Shown here in pieces: positions 16,759 through 25,453 of a stretch of 47,148 nt of DNA (the stretch's first letter is position 1; each line of letters starts with the position of its first letter). The stretch spans positions 1 to 47,148 of the forward strand of contig NZ_VOSK01000028.1 in assembly GCF_009296175.1 (NCBI RefSeq), read 5' to 3'. The notes under the pieces are model-generated. The model was not told the DNA's origin. It worked only from the letters and a program-made list of their open reading frames with translations, and did no database searches. Source of the DNA: Microvirga tunisiensis (GTDB lineage: Bacteria > Pseudomonadota > Alphaproteobacteria > Rhizobiales > Beijerinckiaceae). Made by a program: the position numbers and the translations under genes.

Positions 16759-17727
16759 ATGGCCGGACGCGGCCTTCATCACGTCACGCTGATATCGAGC
16801 GACGCTGAGCGGAGCTGCCGCTTCTACGCGTGTTTCCTCGGAATGAGGCTCGTGAAGCGGACCGTCTCTCACGAGGATCCGGGCACATTCCACCTCTGCT
16901 TCGGGGACGAAGCCGGTCGGCCTGGCACGTTGTTCACCTTGTTTCCATGGCAGCGCGTGCCTCGTGGGAGGCGCGGGGCTTGCGAAGCATGGCAGACATC
17001 GTTCCGCATTCCATCGGGCTCTCTGGACTGGTGGTCGCGGCGCCTCAGTGAGGCAGATGTTCCCCATCGTTTGGATCAGACGGCGTTTGGCGAAAATTGC
17101 TTGACCTTTGAAGATCCGGACGGGGCAATGCTTGCTCTCGTGGAGGCAAATCCATTCACTCAGCCCGCAGTTTGGAATTCATCTGAAGTTCCGGCCGCCC
17201 ATGCTCTCCAGGGACTTCACGATCTTGTGTTGAAAGTGCGCGAGGCTGATCCGCTGAGCGAGTTGTTTCGGGAGGTCCTAGGCTTTACCGAAATAGGCCG
17301 TAACGGCAAACTCGTTCGGCTCGCAACCCATGATGGAGCGGGCGGCACCATCACGCTGGACGAAACAGGGCGCCTCGCACGGGGGCAGCTTGGAGCAGGA
17401 AGCATTCATCATGTTGCAATCCGCGCGCGTGACGCTGCAGACCAGGATGCTCTGGTTCAAGCACTTCATGATCGGTACGGGATTGTCACGACGGAGCCCA
17501 AGGACCGGATCTATTACCGATCCGTCAATTTTCGATCGACCTGCGGTCTTCTCCTGGAGATTGCGACGGATGGACCGGGCGTCGACGTGGATGAGAGCTT
17601 CGAGGCGCTGGGTATGGGCTTGAAGCTGCCTTCCTCCCTTGAGGAGCGACGGGGCGAGCTTGAACTGCTCCTGCCTTCGCTGCCGATCCCGACATGCAAT
17701 AGACATGTATTTGAGGAGATAACATAA
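16759..17727 (+). CDS. Two-domain VOC protein, ring-cleaving dioxygenase-like
   Basis: The 322-residue product consists of two vicinal-oxygen-chelate modules. The first opens GLHHVTLISSDAERSCRFYA, and the second contains metal-ligand-type histidines in GSIHHVAIRARD and a Glu in LLLEIATDGPG. This resembles the MhqO family of hydroquinone-type ring-cleaving dioxygenases and large glyoxalase-like proteins. The ATG at 16759 was chosen because HHVTL follows within ten residues as in the family. An AraC-type regulator follows 87 bp downstream and may control it. The substrate is unknown. Confidence 0.82.
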   Translation: MAGRGLHHVTLISSDAERSCRFYACFLGMRLVKRTVSHEDPGTFHLCFGDEAGRPGTLFTLFPWQRVPRGRRGACEAWQTSFRIPSGSLDWWSRRLSEADVPHRLDQTAFGENCLTFEDPDGAMLALVEANPFTQPAVWNSSEVPAAHALQGLHDLVLKVREADPLSELFREVLGFTEIGRNGKLVRLATHDGAGGTITLDETGRLARGQLGAGSIHHVAIRARDAADQDALVQALHDRYGIVTTEPKDRIYYRSVNFRSTCGLLLEIATDGPGVDVDESFEALGMGLKLPSSLEERRGELELLLPSLPIPTCNRHVFEEIT

Positions 17728-17814
17728 GCGCCAACACCTCCGTCGTGCAGAAAGCGTGGGCTGCGGCGGGTCCAAAAAGAAGGCCACGGCTCCAATCGAT
17801 TGAAGCGAGTTGAC

Positions 17815-18738
17815 ATGACAACCGTTCAGGAAAACACACAATCCGGGTTGTTCGGCCAACGGCTTGGAAACCATCTTGAGATGGTCAGTCAGAGCATTCT
17901 ACACGTCTCGAAGAAGGATCGTCTTTCACTCGCCGTGACTCGGCTGACCTGTACCCGTCGGGATCGGGACAGAACAGCCTCGATCGAGCCCGAGACGGCG
18001 TTCAGTGTTACCTACAAACTGAATGACGTTGAAGAGCACGAGTTCTGGTCGGAAGGTCGCATGCGGTATGCGCGAGGCTTCGGGGCAGGGACGGTGAACG
18101 CCATCGATCTCTCGGAGGATCCCCGAAGTCGCGTCCGTGGGCCATTTGATACGTTACAATTCTACCTGCGTAAGGAGGCGTTGGACGAACTGGCCTACGA
18201 GCGCGGGGCTTCGCCTGTCTCGGCTCTGCGCTCGTCACCGGATGCTAAGGACCCAATCCTCGGCGCAATGTGCGGGTTCCTCCTGTCGACGCCGCCGGAA
18301 CTGGCTCAAACCAATCAGCTTTTCGTCGATCAGATGGCGCTGAGCCTGCTGACCTACTTCGCTGAAGGTTATGGGGGCATGCATATTCCCCCGATCACTA
18401 CCAGTGGCGGCCTCGCGCCATGGCAGGAGCGCCGCGCCAAGGAGATCATGCATTCTCGTCTTGCAGCTCGCCTTGCAATTGCCGATATCGCGCGTGAATG
18501 CCGTCTCACACCTAGTTATTTTGCCAAGGCCTTCCGCCGCACGACGGGAATGAGCCCGCACCAGTATTTGACACATATTCGCGTGCAAGAGGCCAAGAGC
18601 CTTCTCTTGTCCTCAACCTTGCCTTTGGCCGACATTGCACTCATCGGTGGTTTCGGAGATCAGAGCTATTTCACTCGCGTCTTCACCCGCTCCGTTGGCG
18701 CGAGCCCTGGCGTTTGGCGAAGGGCGATGCTCCGCTAA
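17815..18738 (+). CDS. AraC-family transcriptional regulator
   Basis: In 307 residues the C-terminal hundred form the double helix-turn-helix of AraC/XylS proteins: LAIADIARECRLTPSYFAKA, FRRTTGMSPHQYLTHIRVQEA, and the second helix pair ending DQSYFTRVFTRSVGASPGVWRR. The N-terminal part is a sensor region with no motif I can name. An ATG at 17815 with GAAGCGAG upstream was preferred to a TTG five codons earlier. It follows the VOC gene in the same direction and could regulate it or the PQQ-ABC cluster downstream. Confidence 0.93.
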   Translation: MTTVQENTQSGLFGQRLGNHLEMVSQSILHVSKKDRLSLAVTRLTCTRRDRDRTASIEPETAFSVTYKLNDVEEHEFWSEGRMRYARGFGAGTVNAIDLSEDPRSRVRGPFDTLQFYLRKEALDELAYERGASPVSALRSSPDAKDPILGAMCGFLLSTPPELAQTNQLFVDQMALSLLTYFAEGYGGMHIPPITTSGGLAPWQERRAKEIMHSRLAARLAIADIARECRLTPSYFAKAFRRTTGMSPHQYLTHIRVQEAKSLLLSSTLPLADIALIGGFGDQSYFTRVFTRSVGASPGVWRRAMLR

Positions 18739-19106
18739 CTGCATATGATGCAGACATCTGATCCCGGAACCGGCGGTAAGGTCATGCGATCGCGAAGACA
18801 GCCCTGCCAGCTATGTCCGCTGAGGTTCGGATTGCGAATCTAACGTCAAGCTCTGGCGTAGAGCGGAAGGGGAGATCGTCAGCATCTTGCACGGCGAGCA
18901 GGCCCTTGAACGACCGTTCTCATGGACTGCTTTGGACTTAGTGCCGGTATGCCGAAGATTTGACGATCAAAAACGCCGACTGAGAAAATCAACAAGGGAG
19001 CTTTTGTGCCTGTCGCTTGTCGTAAAACTCCTGAAAAGCAATGCAAGTTCGGAACTAAGTTGAAGCTTGACCGTTGATTTGGGCCATTGCTTGTCAGAGT
19101 TCGGCC
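18739..19106. other. Intergenic region before the PQQ-ABC cluster
   Basis: About 370 bases without a credible gene. Directly after the AraC stop there is a short perfect palindrome, CTGCAT ATG ATGCAG (18739-18753), too small to be a convincing terminator. The right part presumably carries the promoter of the ABC cluster. Confidence 0.4.
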
Positions 19107-20081
19107 ATGTGTCTCAGAATTGCTTGGTTCATCCTTGGCCTGATCGTCTTAGGACCTGCGCAGGCTCAAGATGACCGCGGGCTTAGAGTCGGCCTGCTCA
19201 GGTTCGGAACCGTCGCTTGGGAGATCGATACCCTCCGCCATCACGGACTCGACAGAAAGCACGGGATCACCGTCGTGCCGATCGAGTTCGCCTCCAACGA
19301 AGCGGCCAAGGTGGCGCTGCAAGCGGGCGCGGTGGACATGATTGTCACGGACTGGCCTTGGGTTGCTCGCCAGCGGAGTGAGGGGGCTGATTTCAGTTTT
19401 GTCCCCTATTCGAGAGCCGTAGGCGCACTCATGGTGCCGACCGCTTCCAACATCGGCAGTCTCAGCGATCTCAAAGGCAAGCGGATCGGGGTTGCAGGCG
19501 GACCTCTCGACAAAAGCTGGCTGCTTCTCCGGGCCTATGCACAGAAGGAATTGGGAATCGATTTTGCGGGGGCAGTCGAGCCTGTCTTTGGAGCCCCGCC
19601 ACTTCTCAACGAGGAACTGGCGCACGGTCGCATCGATGCCGTTCTCACCTATTGGCATTATGCCGCTCGCTTGGAGGCCAGCGGCGCCAGAGTTTTCCTG
19701 TCCGTCACCGACATGATCCGCTGCCTTGGTATCGATAGTCACGTGCCGATGCTCGGTTATGCCTTTCGGGAGGAGTGGGCCGAGCGTGAAGGCACCGCCG
19801 TGCAGGGCTTTATAGGGTCCTCCCGTGGCGCAAAAGCGCTACTTGCAAGCTCAAAGGAGGAATGGATCCGCCTCGCGCCCCTCATCGGGACGCACGATCC
19901 GGCGGTGCTGGGCGCGCTCCAAGCCGGATTTCGCGTTGGTACTCCGGATCGATGGTCCGAGGCCGAGCGGCAGGCGGCGTCCGATCGCTATGCTATCCTG
20001 GTCAGGATCGGAGGCGACAAGCTTGTCGGCTCGGCAAAGGTCCTCGACGTGAAGACCTTTTGGCCCCCTGTCTCCTATTGA
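19107..20081 (+). CDS. ABC transporter substrate-binding protein, NitT/TauT-like, of the PQQ alcohol system
   Basis: The 324-residue product has a signal peptide (ending GPAQAQD) and a type-2 periplasmic binding fold: LRVGLLRFGTVAWEIDTL, then AVDMIVTDWPWVARQR and a LKGKRIGVAGGPLDKSW segment. It is the first gene of a coupled cluster whose later members are the known companions of PQQ alcohol dehydrogenases, so its ligand is probably an alcohol, an oxidation product or a cofactor-related molecule (inference). The ATG at 19107 was chosen for the signal peptide; the Shine-Dalgarno is weak. Confidence 0.88.
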   Translation: MCLRIAWFILGLIVLGPAQAQDDRGLRVGLLRFGTVAWEIDTLRHHGLDRKHGITVVPIEFASNEAAKVALQAGAVDMIVTDWPWVARQRSEGADFSFVPYSRAVGALMVPTASNIGSLSDLKGKRIGVAGGPLDKSWLLLRAYAQKELGIDFAGAVEPVFGAPPLLNEELAHGRIDAVLTYWHYAARLEASGARVFLSVTDMIRCLGIDSHVPMLGYAFREEWAEREGTAVQGFIGSSRGAKALLASSKEEWIRLAPLIGTHDPAVLGALQAGFRVGTPDRWSEAERQAASDRYAILVRIGGDKLVGSAKVLDVKTFWPPVSY

Positions 20082-20089
20082 GGCTGTCG

Positions 20090-20851
20090 ATGCGTGCTGC
20101 TGGCGCCGAGCGCAAGGGGACATGGCAGGAGATTGCCTCTATCCTGCTGCTCCTCAGCCTATGGCAGATCGGGGCAGGGCTTGCCGAGAGCAGGCTCTTC
20201 CCTGGGCCTCTCATGGTGCTGCAGAGCCTCATGCATGAGGCCATCGGCGGGCCCTTGTTCCATCACCTCGGCATCACCCTAGCGCGGGTTGGCATCAGCT
20301 TCGTCATCGCGATGGTCGTCGGCACGGCGCTTGGAATTGCCCTCGGCCGTCTGCAATGGCTCGACCGTTGGCTCAATCCCTGGCTCGTCATCCTGCTCAA
20401 CCTGCCGGCGCTCGTGGTCATCATCCTGACCTATGTCTGGCTTGGTCTGATAGAGACTGCACTTCTGGTGGCGGTGGCCCTCAACAAGATCCCCAATGTC
20501 GCTGTCACGCTTCGGGAGGGCGCGAGAGCCCTCGACCGGGACTATACGGACGTTGCGCAGGTCTACCGCTTCGGCCTCTGGACGACGCTTCGCGAAGTGA
20601 TCGTCCCACAACTGGCGCCTTACCTTCTGGCTGCCGCGCGCAACGGGCTCGCACTTGTCTGGAAGATCGTTCTTGTGGTCGAACTGCTCGGACGCTCCAA
20701 TGGGATCGGCTTTCAACTGCAGAGCTATTTTCAGCTCTTCGACGTGCCGCGGGTCATGGCCTATGCGGCGGCCTTCGTCCTTTGTGCTCTGCTCATCGAA
20801 ATCGTGCTGTTCGCGCCGCTCGAACGCCGGTCAGGACAGTGGCGGCGATGA
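20090..20851 (+). CDS. ABC transporter permease, NitT/TauT-like
   Basis: A 253-residue inner-membrane protein with about six segments and the binding-protein-dependent permease EAA loop, seen here as TLREGARALDRDYTDVAQVYRFG. It begins 8 bp after the binding-protein gene and its TGA overlaps the ATG of the ATPase gene. A TTG four codons earlier is an alternative start. Confidence 0.9.
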   Translation: MRAAGAERKGTWQEIASILLLLSLWQIGAGLAESRLFPGPLMVLQSLMHEAIGGPLFHHLGITLARVGISFVIAMVVGTALGIALGRLQWLDRWLNPWLVILLNLPALVVIILTYVWLGLIETALLVAVALNKIPNVAVTLREGARALDRDYTDVAQVYRFGLWTTLREVIVPQLAPYLLAAARNGLALVWKIVLVVELLGRSNGIGFQLQSYFQLFDVPRVMAYAAAFVLCALLIEIVLFAPLERRSGQWRR

Positions 20852-21495
20852 CGATGCAGATCACGATCAAGCAAAAAGTCTATCCAGCCCAAGGAGGTGC
20901 TCCGGCTCGGGTGTTGTTCGAAAACCTGTCCTTCGATCTGGCCGATGGCGAGGTTTGTGCCATCGTAGGGCCATCCGGCATCGGCAAATCCAGCCTCCTG
21001 CAGATCGTAGCCGGGCTGGATACAGACTTCGACGGATCTATCACGGGATTGCGGCAGCCTGTCGGCTATCTCTTTCAGACGCCCCGTCTTCTCCCTTGGC
21101 GGACAGCTCGCCGGAATCTGGAGCTTGTGATTCCGGACCGACCCGGAAGAGCTGTGGAATGGCTGGCCCAGGTCGGTTTGGCTGGGTCGGAGGACGCCTA
21201 TCCGCAACGGCTTTCGCTGGGGATGGCGCGACGCGTAGCCCTGGCCCGGGCACTGACGATTGAACCGAAACTACTCCTGCTGGACGAGCCCTTTGCACTT
21301 CTCGACGAGGAGACATCTCGTGAGATGCAGGATCTCGTGGCAATCCATGTCCGGAAGCTGTGTCCGACGACGCTCCTTGTCACGCATCATTGGCACGAGG
21401 CGGCTGCTCTCGCCCAGCGCGTGATCACATTGGGTGGTTCTCCGACTCGGATCGTGGATGACCGGCTTCTTCAAAGGTCGAAGGCCGCTGAATGA
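20848..21495 (+). CDS. ABC transporter ATP-binding protein, NitT/TauT-like
   Basis: The 215-residue ATPase has Walker A GPSGIGKSS, a Q-loop FQTPRLLPW, Walker B LLLLDEPFALLDEE and the switch histidine in TLLVTHHWHEA. The ABC signature is degenerate, LSLGMARR instead of LSGGQ-R, which is common in this branch. The gene overlaps the permease by four bases at its start and the next gene by four at its end. Confidence 0.92.
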   Translation: MTMQITIKQKVYPAQGGAPARVLFENLSFDLADGEVCAIVGPSGIGKSSLLQIVAGLDTDFDGSITGLRQPVGYLFQTPRLLPWRTARRNLELVIPDRPGRAVEWLAQVGLAGSEDAYPQRLSLGMARRVALARALTIEPKLLLLDEPFALLDEETSREMQDLVAIHVRKLCPTTLLVTHHWHEAAALAQRVITLGGSPTRIVDDRLLQRSKAAE

Positions 21496-22664
21496 GGTTC
21501 ATGCTGGTCCTAATCACGATGCTTCTGTCTATCCCTGCTCTAGCTGGTGAGGGTGTCGTCACCATCGCTGTCGTCACGCAGGAGCGCGACCCCGTCAAGC
21601 CGATCTCTCCGCTCGATCAGGAGATCCGGGATGAGGGTGCTGCAGGCGCACGCTTGGGGAGCACTGACAATGCGACCACGGGTCGGTTCACAGGGCAGGG
21701 TTTCAGGCTCGTCGAGCGCGTTGTGATGAAGAACGGCCAGCCGGAGGACGTCATCCGTAAACTGGTCGACGAGGGAATCAGGCTTGTCGTCTCCGATCTC
21801 GATGCGCCGCTCCTTTCGGCTGCTGCTTCTGCTCCAGAAGCGCGCGAGATTCTGCTTCTCAATACCCGCGCACCGGATGACTCGCTTCGCAACGAGTCCT
21901 GCCGCGTCAACGTGCTCCACACCATTCCGAGCCGGTCCATGCTGGCTGATGCCCTCGCCCAGTACCTGATGACGAAGCGCTGGCGGCGTTGGTTTCTTGT
22001 GATCGGCAGCACGCCCGGCGATAAACTGCAAGCCGAGGCCTTCCGCCGCGCAGCCTCGCGCTTTGGGGCCGAGGTCGCCGTCGAAAAGGAATGGACCTTC
22101 AAGCCTGGTCATGGGCGCACGGATACGGGACATGTAACACTGCAAACCGAAATTCCGGCTATGACCCAGGCTGCGGATCATGACGTGCTCGTCGTTGTGG
22201 ATGAGATGAACGGGTTCGGCGAGTATGTTTCCTATCGCACGGCACGGCCCCGTCCGGTGGTTGGCACCCATGGGCTCGTCGCCACAGGCTGGAGCGCCGT
22301 GTCCGAGCAATGGGGCGCAACGCAGCTTCAGTCCCGGTTTGAGAAATCTTATGGCCGCAGGATGACTGCTGTCGATTACGCCGCCTGGGCAGCGGTCCGC
22401 GCCGTCGGCGAAGCGGCTACCCGCGCCCGCAGCAGCGATCCGGTCGAGATCATGTCGTACCTGCGAGGTCCAGACTTCATTCTGTCGGGTTTCAAGGGGC
22501 AGGGGCAGAGCTTCCGTGCCTGGGATGGGCAGATGCGCCAGCCGATCCTCATTGCGGGGCCACGGCTCCTCGTGTCCGTTTCCCCGCAGGCAGGCTATCT
22601 GCATCGCGGATCGGAACTCGATACTTTGGGGACGGACCGGGAGGAGAGCCGATGCAAATTCTAA
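21492..22664 (+). CDS. ABC substrate-binding protein of the PQQ alcohol dehydrogenase system
   Basis: The 390-residue periplasmic protein has a signal peptide (ending PALAGE) and a type-1 binding-protein fold of the branched-chain amino acid kind. It corresponds to the family known as PQQ_ABC_bind (TIGR03863), which occurs with PQQ alcohol dehydrogenases. Features include TIAVVTQERDPVKPISPLDQ at the start and ARPRPVVGTHGLVATGW in the middle. It overlaps both neighbours, by four bases upstream and 13 downstream. Confidence 0.9.
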   Translation: MRFMLVLITMLLSIPALAGEGVVTIAVVTQERDPVKPISPLDQEIRDEGAAGARLGSTDNATTGRFTGQGFRLVERVVMKNGQPEDVIRKLVDEGIRLVVSDLDAPLLSAAASAPEAREILLLNTRAPDDSLRNESCRVNVLHTIPSRSMLADALAQYLMTKRWRRWFLVIGSTPGDKLQAEAFRRAASRFGAEVAVEKEWTFKPGHGRTDTGHVTLQTEIPAMTQAADHDVLVVVDEMNGFGEYVSYRTARPRPVVGTHGLVATGWSAVSEQWGATQLQSRFEKSYGRRMTAVDYAAWAAVRAVGEAATRARSSDPVEIMSYLRGPDFILSGFKGQGQSFRAWDGQMRQPILIAGPRLLVSVSPQAGYLHRGSELDTLGTDREESRCKF

Positions 22665-23614
22665 CTCTGGTTTTGCTTGGATTGGGTCTCAGCCTGCAGG
22701 CTGCTTTCGCTGAAACGGTGTATGTTTCAAACGAGCAGGACAACACGGTGTCCGTCATCGATGGAGCTACCCTGAGCCATGTCGGCACGATCCCTGTTGG
22801 GCGGCGGCCGCGGGGCATCGGACTGAGTGCCGACAAGCAAAAGCTCTATGTGGCGCTCGGCGACGATAACCGCATCGATGTGGTGGATCTGAAGACCGGA
22901 AAGGTGGAGGGATCATTGCCCTCCGGCGAGGACCCGGAGCTCTTCGTGCTGCATCCGGACGGCCGCCGGCTGTTCGTGGCTAACGAGAACGACAACCTCG
23001 TCTCCGTTCTGGATATCCCGGAGCGGCGCATCGTCAATGAAGTGGAGGTCGGCGTCGAGCCGGAGGGAATGGGGGCAAGCCCAGACGGGCGCTTCGTCGT
23101 CAATACGTCGGAGACGACGAGCATGCTCCACGTGATCGATGCCCAGACACTCGAACTCGTCGACAACGTGCTCGTCGGCACGCGCCCACGCGTAGCGCAG
23201 GTCTCGGCGGACAGCCGTCAGATCTGGGTTTCGTCCGAACTGCGCGGGACGGTGGAAGTGTTCGATGCCGAGACGCGTGAGCCCCTGGCCAAGATCGGTT
23301 TTGACGTGCCTGGCGTTCCACGTGAGCTCATCCAGGCGGTCGGAATTCAGCTGAAAGCCGACCGCTCTCGAGCCTATGTGGCGTTAGGCCCCGCGAACCG
23401 AGTCGCCGAGATCGACGCAAAGACTTTCAAGGTGCTGCGCACCTACCTCGTCGGTCAGCGGGTCTGGCACATTGCGCTCTCACCGGATGAGAGGCGCCTC
23501 TACGCGGCCAATGGCAATTCGAGCGATGTCTCGGTCATCGATATCGAAAATAGCGAGGTGGTGAAGACCATTGGCGTCGGCCGTTCACCTTGGGGGCTCG
23601 TCGTAGCGCCATGA
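22652..23614 (+). CDS. PQQ-catabolism-associated YVTN beta-propeller protein
   Basis: The 320-residue exported protein (signal ending AAFAE) is made almost entirely of ~42-residue YVTN-type repeats: VYVSNEQDNTVSVIDGATL, then RLFVANENDNLVSVLD, and finally RLYAANGNSSDVSVIDIEN. These should fold as a seven-bladed propeller. It matches the PQQ-dependent catabolism-associated propeller family (TIGR03866). Its role with the ABC system is not established. Confidence 0.93.
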   Translation: MQILTLVLLGLGLSLQAAFAETVYVSNEQDNTVSVIDGATLSHVGTIPVGRRPRGIGLSADKQKLYVALGDDNRIDVVDLKTGKVEGSLPSGEDPELFVLHPDGRRLFVANENDNLVSVLDIPERRIVNEVEVGVEPEGMGASPDGRFVVNTSETTSMLHVIDAQTLELVDNVLVGTRPRVAQVSADSRQIWVSSELRGTVEVFDAETREPLAKIGFDVPGVPRELIQAVGIQLKADRSRAYVALGPANRVAEIDAKTFKVLRTYLVGQRVWHIALSPDERRLYAANGNSSDVSVIDIENSEVVKTIGVGRSPWGLVVAP

Positions 23615-24327
23615 CAGCTCTTGCTATCAGGAACTTGAGCCACGGCTTCGGTGCCCGGCGAGCCCTGACCGATGTGAATCTGTCGGTCCAGCCCGGCTCC
23701 TTCGCGGTTCTCCTGGGTCCCAATGGCGCGGGCAAGACGACCCTCATCTCGCTGGCGACGGGGCTCTACAGCGCGCAGCAGGGCGACATCCACATCTTCG
23801 GACACTCGATCCGCCGTAATCCGCTGCCGGCGCTTGCGAGCCTTGGCGTGGTTTTCCAAATGCCGACCTTGGATCTGGATCTCACCGTCGACCAGAACAT
23901 GACCTATCATGGCGCTCTGCACGGGCTCTCGCGCCGGGAAGCGCGGGAGCGTGCTTTTGAGGAGCTGGAACGATTCGGTGTCAATGATCGGCAAGATGAT
24001 AAGGTGCGGTCTCTCTCGGGCGGCCTGCGTCGACGTGTGGAGATCGCGCGGGCGCTGCTGCGTCGACCCAAGCTCCTGATTGTCGATGAGGCTACCGCCG
24101 GTCTTGATGTTGCCGGCCGCCAACTGCTCCTGACACACGTGCGCTCCCTCTGCCGTCGCGGCTTGAGCGTACTCTGGGCCACCCATATGCTCGGCGAGGT
24201 GGAGCCCTCCGACCAGCTCATCATTTTGCATCAGGGGAATGTTCGCTGGGAAGGTGAGGCGTGTGATTTCGCACCGGATGGAGCACTCGAGGCTGCCTTT
24301 CTGAAGATCACGGGCCGATCGGCATGA
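23611..24327 (+). CDS. ABC transporter ATP-binding protein of the PQQ alcohol system
   Basis: The 238-residue ATPase has Walker A GPNGAGKT, Q-loop VVFQMPTLDLDL, signature LSGGLRRRVEIARALLRRPK, Walker B LLIVDEATAGLD and switch His in WATHM. It corresponds to the ATPase of the PQQ alcohol dehydrogenase system (TIGR03864) and should pair with the permease that follows, with ATGA overlaps on both sides. Confidence 0.93.
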   Translation: MTALAIRNLSHGFGARRALTDVNLSVQPGSFAVLLGPNGAGKTTLISLATGLYSAQQGDIHIFGHSIRRNPLPALASLGVVFQMPTLDLDLTVDQNMTYHGALHGLSRREARERAFEELERFGVNDRQDDKVRSLSGGLRRRVEIARALLRRPKLLIVDEATAGLDVAGRQLLLTHVRSLCRRGLSVLWATHMLGEVEPSDQLIILHQGNVRWEGEACDFAPDGALEAAFLKITGRSA

Positions 24328-25013
24328 AGATGCGCTACGCCTTACGCGCATTGATCGGGATCATGCGCCGGGAGATGTTGCGCTTCATCGGACAGCGCGG
24401 GCGATTTGCGGCGGCCATCGTGCGACCGCTCGTCTGGCTTGGGATCTTCGCCGTGGGTTTTCGGTCAGTGCTCGGGCTCTCGATCATCCCGCCGTACCAG
24501 ACCTACATTCTGTATGAGGTCTATATCGTCCCTGGACTGGCTGGAATGATGCTGCTGTTCCACGGCATGCAAAGCTCGCTCTCCATGGTCTACGATCGGG
24601 AGATGGGGTCTATGCGGGTGCTCCTGACGGCACCATTGCCGCGCTGGTGGCTGCTCGGTGCCCGCTTGCTTGCAAATACCGTAACGGTACTACCCATGGT
24701 CTATCTGTTTCTTCTGTTTGCCCGCTTCTGGGAGGTCCGGCCCGCGGCTCTCGGCTATCTAACGGTACTGCCGGCACTCGGCATCGCCGGGCTGATGCTG
24801 GCGGCCTTCGGCCTCGCCCTCTCATCCATGATCCGTCAACTCGAGAATTTCGCAGGCGTGATGAATTTCGTCATCTTTCCGCTCTTCTTTGCCTCGACGG
24901 CGCTCTACCCCCTCTGGCGCTTGGAGGAGGTGAGTCCAAGACTTGCTGCGGTGGCTTGGCTCAACCCTTTCTCCCATGCGGTCGAGCTGATCCGCTTCGC
25001 ACTCTACCTCTAG
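24324..25013 (+). CDS. PedC-like ABC-2 permease of the PQQ alcohol system, cut short by an in-frame amber codon
   Basis: The 229-residue reading frame has five membrane segments of an ABC-2 type permease and ends ELIRFALYL at a TAG (25011-25013). The same frame stays open after the TAG to a TGA at 25125-25127, and reads FEPIALVVCVLALVIFFGLA followed by IWGYDPGRGFWARRVAE, clearly the missing sixth membrane segment and tail. The complete protein would have 267 residues, as usual for this family (TIGR03861). A single CAG-to-TAG change would explain it. Either the gene is inactivated, the amber is read through, or it is a sequencing error. Confidence 0.85.
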   Translation: MKMRYALRALIGIMRREMLRFIGQRGRFAAAIVRPLVWLGIFAVGFRSVLGLSIIPPYQTYILYEVYIVPGLAGMMLLFHGMQSSLSMVYDREMGSMRVLLTAPLPRWWLLGARLLANTVTVLPMVYLFLLFARFWEVRPAALGYLTVLPALGIAGLMLAAFGLALSSMIRQLENFAGVMNFVIFPLFFASTALYPLWRLEEVSPRLAAVAWLNPFSHAVELIRFALYL

Positions 25014-25203
25014 TTCGAACCGATAGCGCTCGTTGTTTGTGTCCTGGCCTTGGTTATCTTTTTCGGTCTTGCAATCTGGGGCTACGATCCAGGTCGTGGC
25101 TTCTGGGCGCGTCGGGTCGCCGAATGATCTTGAGCATACCTCGCGGAACACCGGCTTCGCCTTCCAGTTGCCTCTATCGCACAAACCTCTCTGGTGATCG
25201 ACG

Positions 25204-25365
25204 ATGACAGCGCCATCCGCCAACTCGTTACGAAAAGATATGCGCATTTTTCGGGACCCGGGTTTCCTGATCACTCTTCTCCTGATCGGCCTTCTGGCCG
25301 CGGTGGGCGCCTACATTCTCGTCCACGCCTCCAACGAATACGGCATTCCCCTTCAGAGGTATTAG
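25204..25365 (+). CDS. Putative 53-residue single-span membrane protein
   Basis: It starts MTAPSANSLRKDMRIFRDPG and has one hydrophobic segment, FLITLLLIGLLAAVGAYILV, followed by a short polar tail ending GIPLQRY. The pattern (charged N-terminus, one helix) is typical of real small membrane proteins, and it lies in the same direction just after the permease region. There is no strong Shine-Dalgarno. I do not recognise a family. Confidence 0.5.
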   Translation: MTAPSANSLRKDMRIFRDPGFLITLLLIGLLAAVGAYILVHASNEYGIPLQRY

Positions 25366-25453
25366 CGGTGACAGGCTGAGGCTTTCAGCGTAGTTCCCTC
25401 AGGGCCAATGGCCCGATTGTTCTCCGGCAGTTCCCATCAGAACAGGATCGATC

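Noticed and set aside
25124..25207. A 27-codon frame overlapping the end of the permease region
   Set aside because: Very short, no ribosome-binding site and no recognisable features.
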